From NCBI GenBank assembly GCA_905182985.1, contig CAJJDN010000015.1:258798-322797 (forward strand): a DNA stretch of 64,000 nucleotides, read 5' to 3'. Positions 22,853 to 36,801 of the stretch are shown here, piece after piece (within the stretch, counting starts at the first letter, position 1; each line of letters begins with the position of its first letter). Made by a program: the position numbers and the translations under genes. The notes under the pieces are model-generated. The model did not search any database, was not told the origin of the DNA, and was given only the letters and a program-made list of their open reading frames with translations. The stretch comes from Paramecium sonneborni (Eukaryota; Ciliophora; Oligohymenophorea; Peniculida; Parameciidae).

Positions 22853-23612
22853 ATGAAATAAAGTGAGCAAGTTATTCTTGCATCTTAATAACCTGGATTA
22901 ATTGATACGTCAACTAAAAGATTGATTTCTAAATCTTCTACTCAATTTTAAACATCTGGTATGTAATAATAGCCTGTTGTTACTCGTCGTATACATAGAA
23001 AATTAGTTCCAATGGATGGTGGTAGATTATTAATGTTAATATTTAGAGGCTGAAGAAACTGTTGTATAACCTATTCATCCTCCTCCTTAACCAATAGTTC
23101 ATCCTGTACAATAAATGATTTGGCCAGTTGCAGTTTAATTTAATGAAGATGATGCATTAGCTAAAATTAGAGAAGAAAAAATGTTAGCCCTTCTTGAAAG
23201 ATAATCTGAAATGCTTACAAATTTACTTCAAAAGTATAAAAGATTAGAGGAGGAATAAACTAATAAAATATAAAGAAGAATAAAAGAATTGGAAAGAGAA
23301 AATGAAGAAATTTGGTAAAGAAGAAGATAGAATTATTTAATTTACAATGTTTCTTAATCAGTTGATTAAAAATTAAAGGAGTTTAATGAATTTTAAATGC
23401 GTCCTTTTCTAGATTAAGGTTAACCTGTTCTTTTAAAACCAATTCATTAAGATGATAGACTATTTTTTGATAAGAAAAAGAAAAAACCAAAACCTAAAAA
23501 GATTGTTGAAGTTGATGATGGGCTTGTTTAAGACCCAGATACAGGAGAACTTTGGGATCCAAAAACTGGAGAAGTTGTACAACAATCTCCTCCTTTATAA
23601 TAATCCTATTGA
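22853..23612 (+). CDS. hypothetical coiled-coil protein, 244 aa
   Basis: One 25-nt intron (GTAGATTA...TTTAG) leaves 244 residues. The N-terminal third is Gln/Ser-rich, then a Pro/His segment (PIHPPPQPIVHP), a coiled coil (about 105-165, with LLERQSEMLTNLLQKYKRL) and a Lys/Pro patch (KKKKKPKPKK). The tail is acidic: DPDTGELWDPKTGEVVQQ. The tail looks like a short repeated motif (DPxTGELWDP / KTGEVV). There are no membrane segments. The function is unknown. Confidence 0.7.
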
Positions 23613-24406
23613 TTATAATTATTTTTAAATAGTTATACTATTTATTATATATCTTTTGTTGTTAAAATCTATTATTTTCTGCGATTTAATATTATTTTTG
23701 TTAAATTATTATATAATTAAATGAAGGAATAAATATAATTAAGAACAAATTAGAAAACAAATATACTATCATAAAACAACTTTTTATAACTAAGCTTACA
23801 TTCATTTTCTACAACTATTAGAAGATAAATTTTTTTCTAATTTTAGAGCCGAAGCTTGATTGTTCTAAAACATTAAGTTAAGATTTTAATCAATGAATAT
23901 AACATTTCCAAGAGATAACAATTTTACATTAGTTCTATATTTATTAAGATAATAAAAGTAAACTACTAATTATTTTTCTTATTTTTATATATATAAAATT
24001 ATTAATTAATAATCAGCATGTAAATAAAAAAAACAGAAATCCTGATATAACAATTAAATAAATATATATTTATTAAATGTATTAGCTATTATAAAATTCT
24101 TACAATTATAGAATGTCATTACCATAAAATTTTGGCTGATTCTCCTAGAATTAATTTTCAATAAGTTTAGTTCTACTAATTAGGAATAAGTAATTCTTTC
24201 GATGTCATTTTAGATTAACTTTTTCAAATGAATTAATAAGTTATTTGATATAATATTATTTTTATTTGTATAAACCTAACTTATTTTATGTTGAAGTTCT
24301 GTGTTTTATTTAATTATTGAATTATTTAGCTTTATAAATAATAGCTTGTTTAAAAGGTGATAAAATTATAATAATAAAGTAAAATAAAGATAGTTATCAA
24401 AACTAT
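23613..24406. other. intergenic, 0.8 kb, nothing recognised
   Basis: Both strands are AT-rich with short frames only. No motif, intron pair, repeat or RNA gene was recognised. Confidence 0.5.
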
Positions 24407-26122
24407 TCAAGAAATAGAATCACTATCTGAAGAGACTTCTGCTATAATATCATCATAAATATTTTTTTCTGTTTCGTCAGTAATATCACGCATTTATTTG
24501 TTTTTCAAATATTTTGGTTTTCTCGATCTCATAGACTTAATATATAATTTGATTTCAGCAGCAATTTTGTCAAACTTTTCATTTTCATCTGATTTATAAA
24601 TAGTATCAAGGGTTTGTACAAACTTTGAATCATGATTTATTATTATATCTAAAAATATATAGTTGAAATGAGACTTTTTAAATTTTCCTTTTCATTGGTG
24701 GTGATAATCTAATTGGCAGACATTTGTTGGACTATCTTAAATACGTCATAGTAAAATTATTACGACAACATTTTATAATAAAAACAATCATTTATATTAA
24801 ATACTTATAGGTCCAAACTTTTCAACATTCTACTAAGTGATCTTGAAATTAGTTAAAGTTTATGCATCACAAAGATAATGATAAAATTACAAAGCCTTGT
24901 CATAACTGGATTTCTCTTAAAATAATGACATTGAAGTAGTATAGTGATTAGATATCTCCTCTTATATTTCTTCTAAATGTTATTCTTCTATAAAGTGTAT
25001 CCTCTTCATACTTTTATTAGAGTCTTCACTCAAGTTTCTACTTCTGAGAACAGATTTTACAGACACATTAGATTTATTATTACTTTCACATGATTGATTT
25101 AAGTATATTTCTTCTGGATTCATTATACTAATCATAGATAACAATTGGTTTTAATAATTAGAATCATTAAGACATTAGAATATTTATTGAAGCATTTCAT
25201 CTTAATTAATTAACTAATCCTAATGTTATACCTTATACTCATTAATAAGATATGATTCTAGTTTTTACAATAAATGAGATTCTTCATCTTCTAATTCATA
25301 GAATTGACTTTTATAATTTTGAATCTTTTATTTTTTTATTCCTTGATCCATCTAGACTTTTATTTTCTTTCTAGTGTTTTGTTTGGTTTCACATTCTTCA
25401 TTGCATACACTTTCAGCATCTATACTAATTTGCAATTATTCTAACATTTATAAATACAAATTATAAACTACACCATTTTCTATATTAGCTTGTTTTACTT
25501 CAGTTTTAAATATATTTTCTTCATTTTAATGTATTTATTGCATAAAAATTTAATTTTTAAGCAAATCTCTATAATCTGGGACAAAAATTTATTCAGGAGC
25601 AATTCCTTCCTCCTCAATTTACATAATTTACTATTATGAATGATAAGAAGTTTATTGACTGCCTGGTAATAAGATTGATTCTTCTTTAGCCAATTAAGAA
25701 TCTAAAATATAAAATTAAATTTCACTTTAAGTTTATGAGAAATAATTGGGTAATTTGATTAATTAATTATCAACAACTATCTGTTCTCTTCTTTATTTTT
25801 AAACTTTTCGCTTTTTTGGAATTGGAGTAACTAACTTTTAGTCTTTACTATTAGTATTATTGAAAATGGATTCTTTGGCTTCAATAATCTATTATTTTAA
25901 TTTTTTCATTCTTTTTTTGATTATTATACTAATTGCTAACATTAAGAAGACATCATCTCTAAGTAAAGAATGCCCATGGTATTTATGAACATAAATATTC
26001 CTTTTAAGATTAATAATGGAAATATACAAGATAGATGAAATGTCAATGCGTTCTGTTTCTTAGATAGTTAAATTAGTATAAACCAATCTCTTTAAAGGAT
26101 GGAACTAAGGATCTGAAAACAT
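24407..26122 (-). CDS. unknown nuclear-type protein with basic NLS
   Basis: The gene starts at ATG 26120-26122 (MFSDPQFHPLKRL) and ends IIAEVSSDSDSIS at TGA 24407, about 550 residues. An SV40-like basic cluster (PIPKKRKVQKQRR) at about residue 100 suggests nuclear import. The rest is mainly helical and charged, with LRSRNLSEDSNKSMKR and an acidic C-terminus with DDIIAEVSSDSD. One 26-nt intron (GTCTCATT...TTTTAG, about 24,660-24,690) is needed near the C-terminus. A frame change with no good intron lies near 24,805-24,815 and may be an indel. No known domain is recognised. Confidence 0.6.
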
Positions 26123-26240
26123 GAATAAATAATAATAAAGGTAAGAGAGATTTTAGTAAGGTTTTATGGTTCACTAAATTTTAGTTAATTGATGCTATGT
26201 AATATATAGAAATAATATTGGAAATATATAAATAAAATAA

Positions 26241-27335
26241 ATGATTGGCAGATAAATCTTTCGTGCATTTTCATCAACTACAACTCCATATGTGTGGGTT
26301 AATAAGCACACAAAGGTGATATGTTAAGGTATCACTGGAAATTAGGTAATTTATGATATTATAAGACTAGGGCACATTCTAAACAGAATAAGCATTGAAC
26401 TACTTTACAAAAATGGTTGGTGGAGTGTCACCAAAGAGTAATATAATTATATATAAAATATAGAGGCTGGAAGTACACATCTTGGATTACCAGTTTTTAA
26501 GAATTGTTAAGAAGCAAAAGAAGTCACTGGATGTGATGCATCCGTAATATATGTACCTCCTCCAACAGCTGCAGCAGCTATTATTGAAGCTATTGAAGCA
26601 TAAATTGGATTAGTGGTATTATATATATTATATAAATAACAAGGTTGTAATCACTGATGGAATTCCTTAACATGATATGATTAAAGTTAAACATGCACTT
26701 AGATCTCAATCAGTAACACGTGTTATTGGAGTAAGATACTAATATAATTTTAGCCTAATTGTCCAGGAATCATTAAACCCAATGAATGTAAAATTGGTAT
26801 CATGCCAGGATATATTCATTAGAATGGAAAAATTGGTATTGTTTCAAGATCTGGTACACTTACATATGAAGCTGTTGATTAAACTACTAGAGCAGGTTTA
26901 GGATAATCAACTGTAGTTGGTATTGGTGGAGATCCATTCAATGGAACTAATTTTATTGATGTTTTAGAGAGATTCATGGTTGATCCAGAAACAGAAGGTA
27001 TATATAATTATTATTATTAATTAGGTATTGTTATGATTGGAGAAATCGGTGGTGAAAATGAAGAAATGGCTGCTGATTGGATTAAAAATAATAATCCTAA
27101 AAATAAACCAGTTGTTGGATTTATTGCTGGTATCACTGCACCACCTGAAAGAAGAATGGGACATGCAGGAGCCATTGTATCAAGTATTATAATAATTTAT
27201 ATCTTTCTAGAGGGAAAAGGAAGTGCTCCTGAAAAAATTAGAGCTCTTGAATAAGCAGGAATTAGAGTTGTGAAATCACCTGCTTAAATTGGTAAGACTA
27301 TGTTAGAAGTTATGAAAGAAAAAGGATTAGCATGA
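26241..27335 (+). CDS. succinyl-CoA ligase alpha subunit, mitochondrial
   Basis: This enzyme of the citric acid cycle converts succinyl-CoA and ADP or GDP to succinate, CoA and nucleoside triphosphate, with a beta subunit not seen here. Six introns (25, 26, 28, 23, 27 and 27 nt) leave 312 residues, the usual length. Residues 1-15 ([15 protein letters not shown]) look like a mitochondrial targeting peptide. The CoA-binding Rossmann part has [53 protein letters not shown] and [19 protein letters not shown] follow. The active-site phospho-histidine is the His in RMGHAGA. The end is [13 protein letters not shown]. Confidence 0.96.
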
Positions 27336-28426
27336 ATTCATCATCTAATTTTTACATAATAAATTTATTTATGAATTATTCAATTATACTCTCTTAATTC
27401 TAATATCTCTCCTACCTATTATATTTCTCAAGGATATTCAATGCTAAAAACAAAATGTTATAATATTTTAATCAATCAAGTTTTACTCATAAATATCTTG
27501 ATTTGGATGAAGAAAATTAAATTTCTATCTTGGATGTGAAGTAAAATTATTTTTAAATATTTTAAAAAAACTTAATATTAATTAATATAATATCTTTGTC
27601 ATTTATTTACTTAACTTTACTTATAAAACTTGTAAGTGATTTTAAAACTCTGTAAATCCATTATTATTCCCTGAATTTATTCTCAAATTCTTAAATTTAC
27701 AGAAACGCGATCTCCACTAAATGGTTGAAAATTGATAATAAATAATATTTATCACAATTGTCTTAGCTATTATACTAATATATTTGAATAAATTTTTATT
27801 TTTAAAAAACTCATAAAATCTTTAGGTTTTACAAACTAAACTGCTTTTATCATCCAATTAAACTATTAAACTATTGTAAATTTGGCATTAACTATATATT
27901 ATAAATATTGTCAATTATTTAATCCTTAATTTTTCTAATAATCCAGCTAATTATTTTGATATCTTTTGAATCATTAGACTATTGCTAGAGGAAATGAGAA
28001 ACTAATTTCTAAAATGAATTAAGTATTTAGCAGTGAAATAGAAATCCTCTAATATATTTGTATATGTTTTAAAACAATTAAACTTAATCGAATTATTTAA
28101 TTATTTAACATGCAAATATCAAGTAAAATAAAACAATGAAGCTTTTGTCAAATAAAACTTAAAAATTTATTTAATATGAAAAATGATTTAATTTAAGAAC
28201 TTTAATCTAGATTCTGGAATAACTTATAATATAAAGCTATGAAATTTTTAATTGCTAATATAAATAGATCACATTGGCTGAATTTAATATGATATTCAAA
28301 CTAAACCATTTAAAAGCTACCCAAATTGATTGTTATAAAATCAAACAAAACTTTTAATACAATAAATTTGCTATATGAGTTAAATTGTTATGAAAATAAT
28401 ATCAAGAGACTTTTTGTTTGAATATG
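27336..28426. other. 1.1 kb gene-free stretch with weak coding traces
   Basis: A plus frame near 27,440-27,545 reads like protein (FNAKNKMLQYFNQSSFTHKY). Another near 27,750-27,950 has hydrophobic helix-like text, but TGA codons break both and no introns join them. They may be relics or chance. No RNA gene or repeat was found. Confidence 0.4.
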
Positions 28427-30824
28427 TCAAATTTATATATTTTAACTGTAACTCCAAAGGTCCTCTACGGATTTTTACTTTTATTTTAATTTGGAACTAA
28501 AAAATTATTTAAATTCTTTACCTTAAGACAGGAGATTAATTTTATTTTTGCTATGGTTTCATTTGCATTAATTTAACCAATTATCCTGTTGATTTAGCCA
28601 TTTAATCATTTTATTTATTTATTAACATAATTTTATTAGGGGAATCACTTGTAGATTTACTAAAAGAGTACTATCCTTTAATATGATTTCTACTTGGTTA
28701 TAAACCCTATTTTAACATTTTCTATAATTAATTTAATTCTTTAGCAACATTTACTAAACTTTATTCATTTGTTTGTGAAGTTAATTGTTCCAATATTTTA
28801 TCAACTGATTTTCTAGCATTTTCAATCAAATTTGTTTACTCTGAATTTGATATTTTCGTTAATTGTTCTATTTCATTTTTCCTCTTCTCTAATTCTGTTT
28901 TAGTTAATTTCAAGTCAAATGAAATTTATTTATTGATTTCAACTTAATTTTTAAGTTCATAGGATATAAGAGCATCTGATTAGACTTATTAATTAGTATG
29001 TAAAGTTTAGACAGGAATTTGTTCTAGCTTTTAAATTTGTAAATCATTCTGTATATCAATAACCTTCTCTTTATTATATTACTTTTAATTTTGTAATACC
29101 ATAGGTATGTCAATTTTATGTTCTAATAATAGTTCTTCAAATTATTCTAATCTAATCTATTGAGAATGAAATTGATCTTCATTTTCTTTTTATAATTTTT
29201 CATATACATCCAACTCTTCTTATAATTGAAGAATAGTTTCATCTCTATCATTTAATCTATTAGTTAAGGCTATCATAATGTCTCTTTACTTTAACAATAA
29301 TTGTTTATACTTATCTGTTTAAGCTTTATCCTCTTCAATACATTATCTTTCTTTTTCTAACTCTGTTAATTTTTCTTAATATTATTATCTTATCAATCTT
29401 TATTATTTCTCTAAAGCACTTTAAAATTAAGGAGTTTCTTCTATTTTTTATCCTCCAACTAACATTTGAGAATTTAATGCTGAAATCTTTTCTTCTAATT
29501 ATTTTCTTAGTTCTGTTTCTTTAAATAAATCTTTGGATCTTTATTCATAAGCAGATTGAGCTTCTTGTTTATCCTCTAAAGCTTTCTACTTTTCTTTTTC
29601 TAATTCATTAACTAAATTTTCAAGTGGCTATTTAGTCCTTTCATCTAATTCTTATTTTAATTTTTAGATTTCTAATTAATATTTTCTTAATAAAGCTCCT
29701 TAATCTCCATCTTAATTTACGATTGGAGTATTCTTAATAGTTTTAGCTCTATTGGCAAACTTTAAAGTTGATAAGGATTCACCAAATGCATCAATAGCTG
29801 GTGATATCATTGCCATAAACGTTGTTTTACAATTTCCACCTAAAGAGTCTTCTAATAATCTTGTTATTTTTGAATCTCTATAAGGAATATGAGGTTTAGA
29901 ACCTCTATTTTCTGTTAAAGCTGCTATAACATTTCCTAAAGCAGATAAAGATTAATTTATTTTTTTAGATTCTTCTAATCTTTAACCTGTGGCTCCTGTT
30001 ACTCTAACTCTTTCACTACCAGCTAAATCAACTAAATTCAATTTCCCAACTCTTGCAGATTTTCCTTCTGGCTTTTCCTCTATTTATTCAACTGTAATAA
30101 TAAATACTGCGTGACTTCTTGAACTTGTATCATTCATTCTTGTACTGGCAGTTACTCTTTTTGCATTACCTTTACGCATTAATTAATATATTTCAGCGGG
30201 ACCTCTTACTGCCCATTCTGACAAGTTTTCAACAAAAACTCCTCTCTTTTTATCTTCTCTTATATTCAAAGATGCAGAATCTCTTAATAAATCACTAATA
30301 TTTTCATTATATATTTGTAAATATGAAGCACGAACCATAAAAGTTGTAGAGGAATTACTTTTCATTTGAATGTGATTAAATATGTTATGTAAGGATCTAG
30401 GTATAATACCTAATTAATCAGAATTAGGGTTAAAACTAAATCCATGCATTGTGTAAGTTTTACCAGTTCCAGTTTGACCATATGCAATTATAGTTGAATT
30501 GTAGCCTTACAAAGTTGAATCTACTGATAATGCTGCAGTTGTATTATAAACTTATTCTTAAGTGCTATCTTAATCATAAATATAATCAAATGTAAATTAA
30601 TGAAGAGTATAATTAGATGGATTTGATACATATTATTCTAAATCTTCATCAGGTACAAGTTCTATTGCATGATAATCAAAAATGCAAAGTTATAAATTAT
30701 CAGGAGCTACCTAAACAGTTGAAATAAATTTGCCATCTCTAATTTCTCTAGCCATCGGAGGACGTACTCTTATAACTACTCGTAAATTTTCATTGCCGGG
30801 TGCTTAACCATTATTTTATTTCAT
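28427..30824 (-). CDS. kinesin, N-terminal motor with coiled-coil tail
   Basis: One 25-nt intron near the 3' end leaves 790 residues. The motor (about residues 13-375) starts [20 protein letters not shown]. It has the P-loop [13 protein letters not shown], switch [12 protein letters not shown], switch [10 protein letters not shown] and the motor end [16 protein letters not shown] long coiled coil and a basic Ser/Gln-rich tail follow, with no C-terminal domain recognised. The subfamily is uncertain, since the loop between beta-strands 1 and 2 is long and alveolate-like. It is not the same class as the KIF21-like motor. It probably moves cargo or organises ciliary or cortical microtubules. Confidence 0.9.
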
Positions 30825-30962
30825 TGAATGAACTTATAATTTTTATTTTATAAAATAAAGTGAAAAGGGATTATTTTTATTAATATTTTTATTTCCTATA
30901 TTTTTGTGGATTTTATATTATAATTAATTTTGCGCGACGTTAATTATTTTAACGAATAAATA

Positions 30963-32201
30963 ATGGAAATTAAGTACAACAGATCACTCAGTGGAATTCC
31001 TGAAAATCAATAGTAATAACCTTTAAGAAGAATTACTAAGACTTATATAGAAAACAGAGACCCTGTGAGAAGAAATTTGACCATGTTGTATAATGAAGGT
31101 AATTTCATAATAAAATAAAGTAGACACATAGCAAATAAATAAATCTATGCTTAGTAGTAATAATGATTTAAGAAGGAAAATGATTAATCAAGAGAGAGTT
31201 AAAAGATCTCTTAATCAGGATGTATTAGAAGACAAAGAAAATGTACCTTAACACAAAGGTATTACAACAAAACTTTATACTCTTCCTTAAGAATTTTAGA
31301 ATATCATAATTAAACCAAAATTCGATCATACAATTCAAGAAAATAAAAATCTTTAAAAGTTTTATACAGATGAGATATTTTTCTATTTAAAAGAATAAGA
31401 AGTAATTATCAATAATATTTATATAGAAAAAATCAACTCCATTAGAATGTTTAGATAATCATTCCATTCCTAGTAATTTAAGAGCTAAAATGATTGATTG
31501 GATGGTAGAAGTACTTTGTTCTTATAAATGTACTGATTAAACATTTTTTGTTGCTGTGAGAACTATGGATTTCTATTTTTCAAAAAGTGAAAAACAATTA
31601 GAAGTTTCTGATTTACATTTATGTGGAGTCACTTCAATGTTTATTGCTGCAAAATATGAAGAAATCCATCCTATGAAATTATCTGTAGTTTATGAGAAAA
31701 TTGCTCATAAAAAATTATCAACAGATTAAATTAAAAAAAAAGAGAGTGAAATACTTTAAACTATTGGATTTGATTTAGTTGGTGGAACTCTATTTGATAT
31801 GTACAATTTAATTCTTACAAATTGTTTTATTGAATCTAAATTACTTGAGAAAAATTACAAATATTTAAAAAAGTTATGTTTGTATCTTTCAAAAATGGTT
31901 TTGTATGATTATGAGATTTGTAGCAAGAATAATTATACATTATTGGCAGCTGCTTTAATATTTGTAGCATTCAAAATAGTTGAATAATTAGAAAATAGTT
32001 TCAATGCTGATAGTTAAGTATGCAATTTGATTTATATTAAAGATCAAGGAAGTTGCTTAAATTATTTAAGTTGATTAAGATTAGTTAGTAGAAGTTGCAG
32101 CAAAAATCTTAAATTTGGCTAAAAACTTTGAGAAACATTTTCCCAATTTGGAAAATTTAAAAAAATTTAATGGATTTTAGTTAGAAGATGATGAATAATG
32201 A
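30963..32201 (+). CDS. mitotic (A/B-type) cyclin
   Basis: Three introns (22, 25 and 25 nt) leave 388 residues. The N-terminal 150 residues are basic and low in structure. The first cyclin fold starts near IPSNLRAKMIDWMVEVLCSY, equivalent to the MRxILxDWLVEV motif of cyclins A/B. It goes on with TFFVAVRTMDFYFSKSE and FIAAKYEEIHP. The second fold has LLAAALIFVAFKIVE. It would bind and activate a cyclin-dependent kinase. No clear destruction box RxxLxxxxN was confirmed, though RSLNQDVLEDKEN in the N-terminus is a weak candidate. The start lies 138 bases from the divergent kinesin start. Confidence 0.9.
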
Positions 32202-32287
32202 CAAATATATAAATATATATTACTTTTATAAATAAATATGTGGCAAACAAAAAAAATATTTATAATGTACTTTTATATTTTAATAAA

Positions 32288-32769
32288 TCAATCAGCTTTC
32301 TTAGTGCTTTCAGTTGTGTGTTTCTCTCCCTTTCCTTTAGTTGAAACTTTAGCTGATGCCTTTCTTGCTAACAATTATTTTCTGTCTTCATTAAGGTAAG
32401 GTTTTGTAATGATGCATTATGATGGTCTGATTGGGATTTAATATGGCATTCCTACAATAACATTATTAAATTACCATTGGCTTTTGTTCTTGTGAGTTTC
32501 TCAATTTGTATAACCCATCTCTTTCTGTAAACTGATGAAACTTTACCCTTTGTTCCCTTATGTGTGCCTATGCTCAATTTTATTATTATACCCCTAACAA
32601 CTGTGACTTCATCATCCTTTCTAACAGGTAATGCTCTAACATTGTATTTCTTTCTTAAATCTTTAGAAAGATGAGCACTCATTAATTTATATCTAATGTT
32701 TGATGGTGCTCCTAAATGGGCTCTTCTGCCCTTTCTTCTTTAACTTGAAACTTCTACATGGGTTTTCAT
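32288..32769 (-). CDS. RPL26: 60S ribosomal protein L26 (uL24)
   Basis: Two introns (24 and 23 nt) leave 144 residues, close to eukaryotic L26. The protein has [20 protein letters not shown], then [20 protein letters not shown] and [19 protein letters not shown], which is the KOW motif. [19 protein letters not shown] follows. The C-terminal part is Lys-rich, ending TKKAD. It binds 23S/28S-type rRNA next to the tunnel exit. One intron interrupts the KOW loop (VRG/THKG). Both introns have standard ends. Confidence 0.96.
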
Positions 32770-33508
32770 TTTGAAAAAGATTTAATTAAAAATTAATTTT
32801 TTGTTTTTTCTTCACGAATTTCATACAATATATTATCTAAGTAATGCTTTCATTTAATTACTATTTAAAATCAATTTATATTATCTGCTTTATACTTTTT
32901 TTTTCTATTGATCAACTACTTAAAAATATAATCAAATTGTAAAATAATATTTATTTATTCTTTATTTCAGATATCATTTTTCATTAATAAGATCTCATTA
33001 TAAATTAATTTAATTTTTTTCAGGATTCCTCAATCATAATTATTGATGTATTATTAAAAAAATTTAGTATTCAATCAAGTAATTTAAATTGAATTTATTT
33101 AAGATAATTATTTTATATAATTATTAATTCTTCTTCTGAAAGTAAAAATAATTTGTTTATAAATCTTGTTCATTAAATTAATACTTTTCTCAATCATCAA
33201 TAAATCTTTTTCTAATGATAATTATTTATTTAATTATAGTAATAATAATTCTCTATTAAGATGTTAGTGTATAGATATTTTACATATAAAAATGTAATAA
33301 ATATAAATTAGGAAGCATTTCGAATATTTAATTATGTATTTCAACATATATATATAATAAACCATAAAAAAATAACTGATATTTATAATTGTTATCCATT
33401 TTATTTATTTTAATAATTATATTTAAATTAAAAAATACAATAAAAATTGGGTCTTTTTGGAAGAAGGTATTAAGAATAGAATTAATTAATTCTGAATGAA
33501 AATAAAAC
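32770..33508. other. intergenic between L26 and H4, nothing recognised
   Basis: About 0.7 kb of AT-rich DNA contains only short frames. Histone and ribosomal gene promoters presumably lie at its ends, but no motif could be defined by eye. Confidence 0.5.
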
Positions 33509-33817
33509 TCATGCACCGAATCCATAGAGTGTTCTTCCTTATCTCTTTAATGAGTAAACAACATCCATAACAGTGACGGTCTTTCTTCTAGCATGTTCAG
33601 TATATGTGATAGCATCTCTAACAACATTCTCCAAGAAGCTCTTTAAAACATTTCTTGAATCATCATAAAGGAATGATGAAATTCTCTTGACTCCTCCTCT
33701 TCTAGCTAATCTTCTGATAGCAGGTTTTGTGATTCCTTCAATTGAAGCTTTGTTTGGTTTTCTTGCATGTCTCTTTGCACTTACTTTTCCAATTCCTTTT
33801 CCTGATTTTCCAGCCAT
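33509..33817 (-). CDS. histone H4
   Basis: A single exon of 102 residues. The body is highly conserved: [40 protein letters not shown] and [16 protein letters not shown]. The codon for Gln in LKRQG is TAA, which directly shows the ciliate code, and the gene ends at TGA after GFGA. The N-terminal tail ([20 protein letters not shown]) keeps lysines near positions 5, 8 and 12 for acetylation but is rearranged relative to animal H4. Ciliate H4 genes often differ there. As part of the nucleosome core it packages macronuclear chromatin. An upstream in-frame extension was rejected because it lacks homology. Confidence 0.97.
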
Positions 33818-34118
33818 TTTTGTGTATTTTGAATTGAAAATAATATAATTAAAAAGTGGAGGATGTATATGGGATAAAAATCCAAATGATGCAAAAATTA
33901 GCCAATCAAATTTTATCATAAAAATTGATTTTTATTGGTTGGAATATTTATATTATGCCTTTTTATACTTATTGTTTAATTGAATGAATTAAAATTGATA
34001 ATTATTTGAATGTAAATCAATCAAATAATAGCAATGTAAAAAATTAATTATCTTTTATTTACATTAAAATTATAATTAAAATTTATTAGTATAGTAAAAA
34101 ATATTTTACAAATAATCA

Positions 34119-35126
<1,008 letters not shown>

Positions 35127-35172
35127 AAATTATAATGAATGCAATTTTAAGAAATATTTATAGAAAAGTATT

Positions 35173-36302
35173 TCAAATAGTTGTTTATTTTTTTACAAAA
35201 AAATTTTCAACATGAGAATCACATTCTTATACTTATGATTAAGCATTGATTGAATCTTTAGAGTTTCCTAAAAGTTATTTAACATAACTCATTTATTTTT
35301 AATATTTATCATGGGCTTTTTTCTAAATCATAGTAACCTGACCAATTTTTTGAATATCTTGCTATTTAGTATTTATTTAAACAAAACTTTGCAATACAAT
35401 TTTAGCTATATAAGAAGATCTAAGAAGTTCTTTAGCCTAAGGTCTTTTTGATGGATCTATATTTAGAAGTGATTAAATTAAATTAACTAATTCTAAACTA
35501 TATTATCTAGTTTCTTAAGATGTTTAATTTTAAAAATCCTAAATTAATATTTCCTATTATAATTTTCTCTGCTGTATATTTTAAAGTACTTAATCAAATT
35601 ATTGTCCATCAAAAGCTCTTTTCAAAGTACACATTTCAAATAATATGCAACCAAGTGACCATAAATCTGAAGAGTATGAATAATCTAATCCTTAAGTGAT
35701 TTCTGGTGATAAATAGAATGGACTACCAGTTATTGTTTTAGCCATTTAATCTCCTGACAAAATCTAATAATAAATCATTAAATTACTTTGGCAACACCAA
35801 AATCTGCAATTTTTAATTATCCATCTTCCCTTATTAGAATATTAGAACTCTTTAAATCTCTATGTAATATATTATTTTCATGTATATAAGCCAATCCCAT
35901 TAATAATTATACAAGCCATTATTCAACAATCTTTTAGGTGTATCCTCTATTTTTTCCTTCAATAATTCTATACTATATCATATTCCATAGATCTCCCTCT
36001 ATATTTAAATAATAAATATATACTTTAACAATGATCCATCACAATAATTGTTGAATTTTAATCTCTAAAACATTCATAGACATTTATAACATTTGGATGT
36101 TTTAATTTAAGTAAAATATCTAATTCTGAATTCTAGCATTCACCATTTATTTTTTTTGCTGCATACTCCTTCATGTTTTATTTATGCTAAATTAAATAAA
36201 CAATTCCTAAAATGTTAATTGTTTCTAGTTACCAAATTAACCTCTCCCAATTATTTTAATTTCGTTGTAACATTTTTCATATTCATTTATTGGTCTTATC
36301 AT
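35173..36302 (-). CDS. NEK-like serine/threonine protein kinase
   Basis: Three introns (26, 25 and 23 nt) leave 351 residues. All kinase motifs are present. The Gly-rich loop is IIGRGQFGIVYL, split by an intron after GQFG, and the ATP lysine is in EYAAKKI. The catalytic loop is ILHRDLKSSNILI, the DFG is in ADFGVAKILS and the activation end is GSPFYLSPEI. DLWSLGCILFEM and IDPSKRP follow. The HRDLKxxNI plus GTP/GSPxYxSPE pattern and the short Gln-rich tail suit NEK kinases, which are much expanded in ciliates and act on cilia and the cell cycle. Other CAMK/STE-like families are less likely. Confidence 0.9.
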
Positions 36303-36801
36303 TATTGATATTATCGAAAAATTAAAATTATATTAATCAAATATAAAATAGCATATTTTAATAAATTAAATCTGATTGTGATATGAATTTTAATTTATTT
36401 TTATTATCATAATTATCTACAGAGACAATGTGCATAACGTACTGATGCATATGATTTCGTTGAAACTTATTTCAATAAATAAAACAGTGTTGATTTATAG
36501 TGTAATTTAATATTAATATATTAATTAATAAATTAAAATGATAAAATAGAATTTAAATCTATTTTATTGATAGAAGCCAATAATTGAATATTAGTTAATG
36601 ATTTATAATAAAGAATTAGAGTATTATTTAGAATAATTCTATTTTTAGAAATGCAAATTGTTTAAATTGAGTTTTAATTGATGATTAACTAAAGAATTTA
36701 AGGGAAAGAAGTTGTAACAAGGATATGTTATAAATAGATTATGGATATTTTTGGAATTAATTCTTATTATATTGTTTATAAATAATATTAATATAAAAGA
36801 A
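36303..36801. other. intergenic, about 0.5 kb
   Basis: This lies between two divergently transcribed genes, the kinase and the RING receptor. It contains only short frames and A/T tracts, and both promoters presumably lie here. Confidence 0.5.

Noticed and set aside
32770..33508. 33,328-33,525 minus ORF and similar short frames between L26 and H4
   Set aside because: They are low-complexity text with no motif, at lengths expected by chance for this composition.
33818..33919. N-terminal extension of histone H4
   Set aside because: An in-frame ATG exists upstream, but the added residues are hydrophobic and unlike any H4. The start at MAGKSGKG fits the family.
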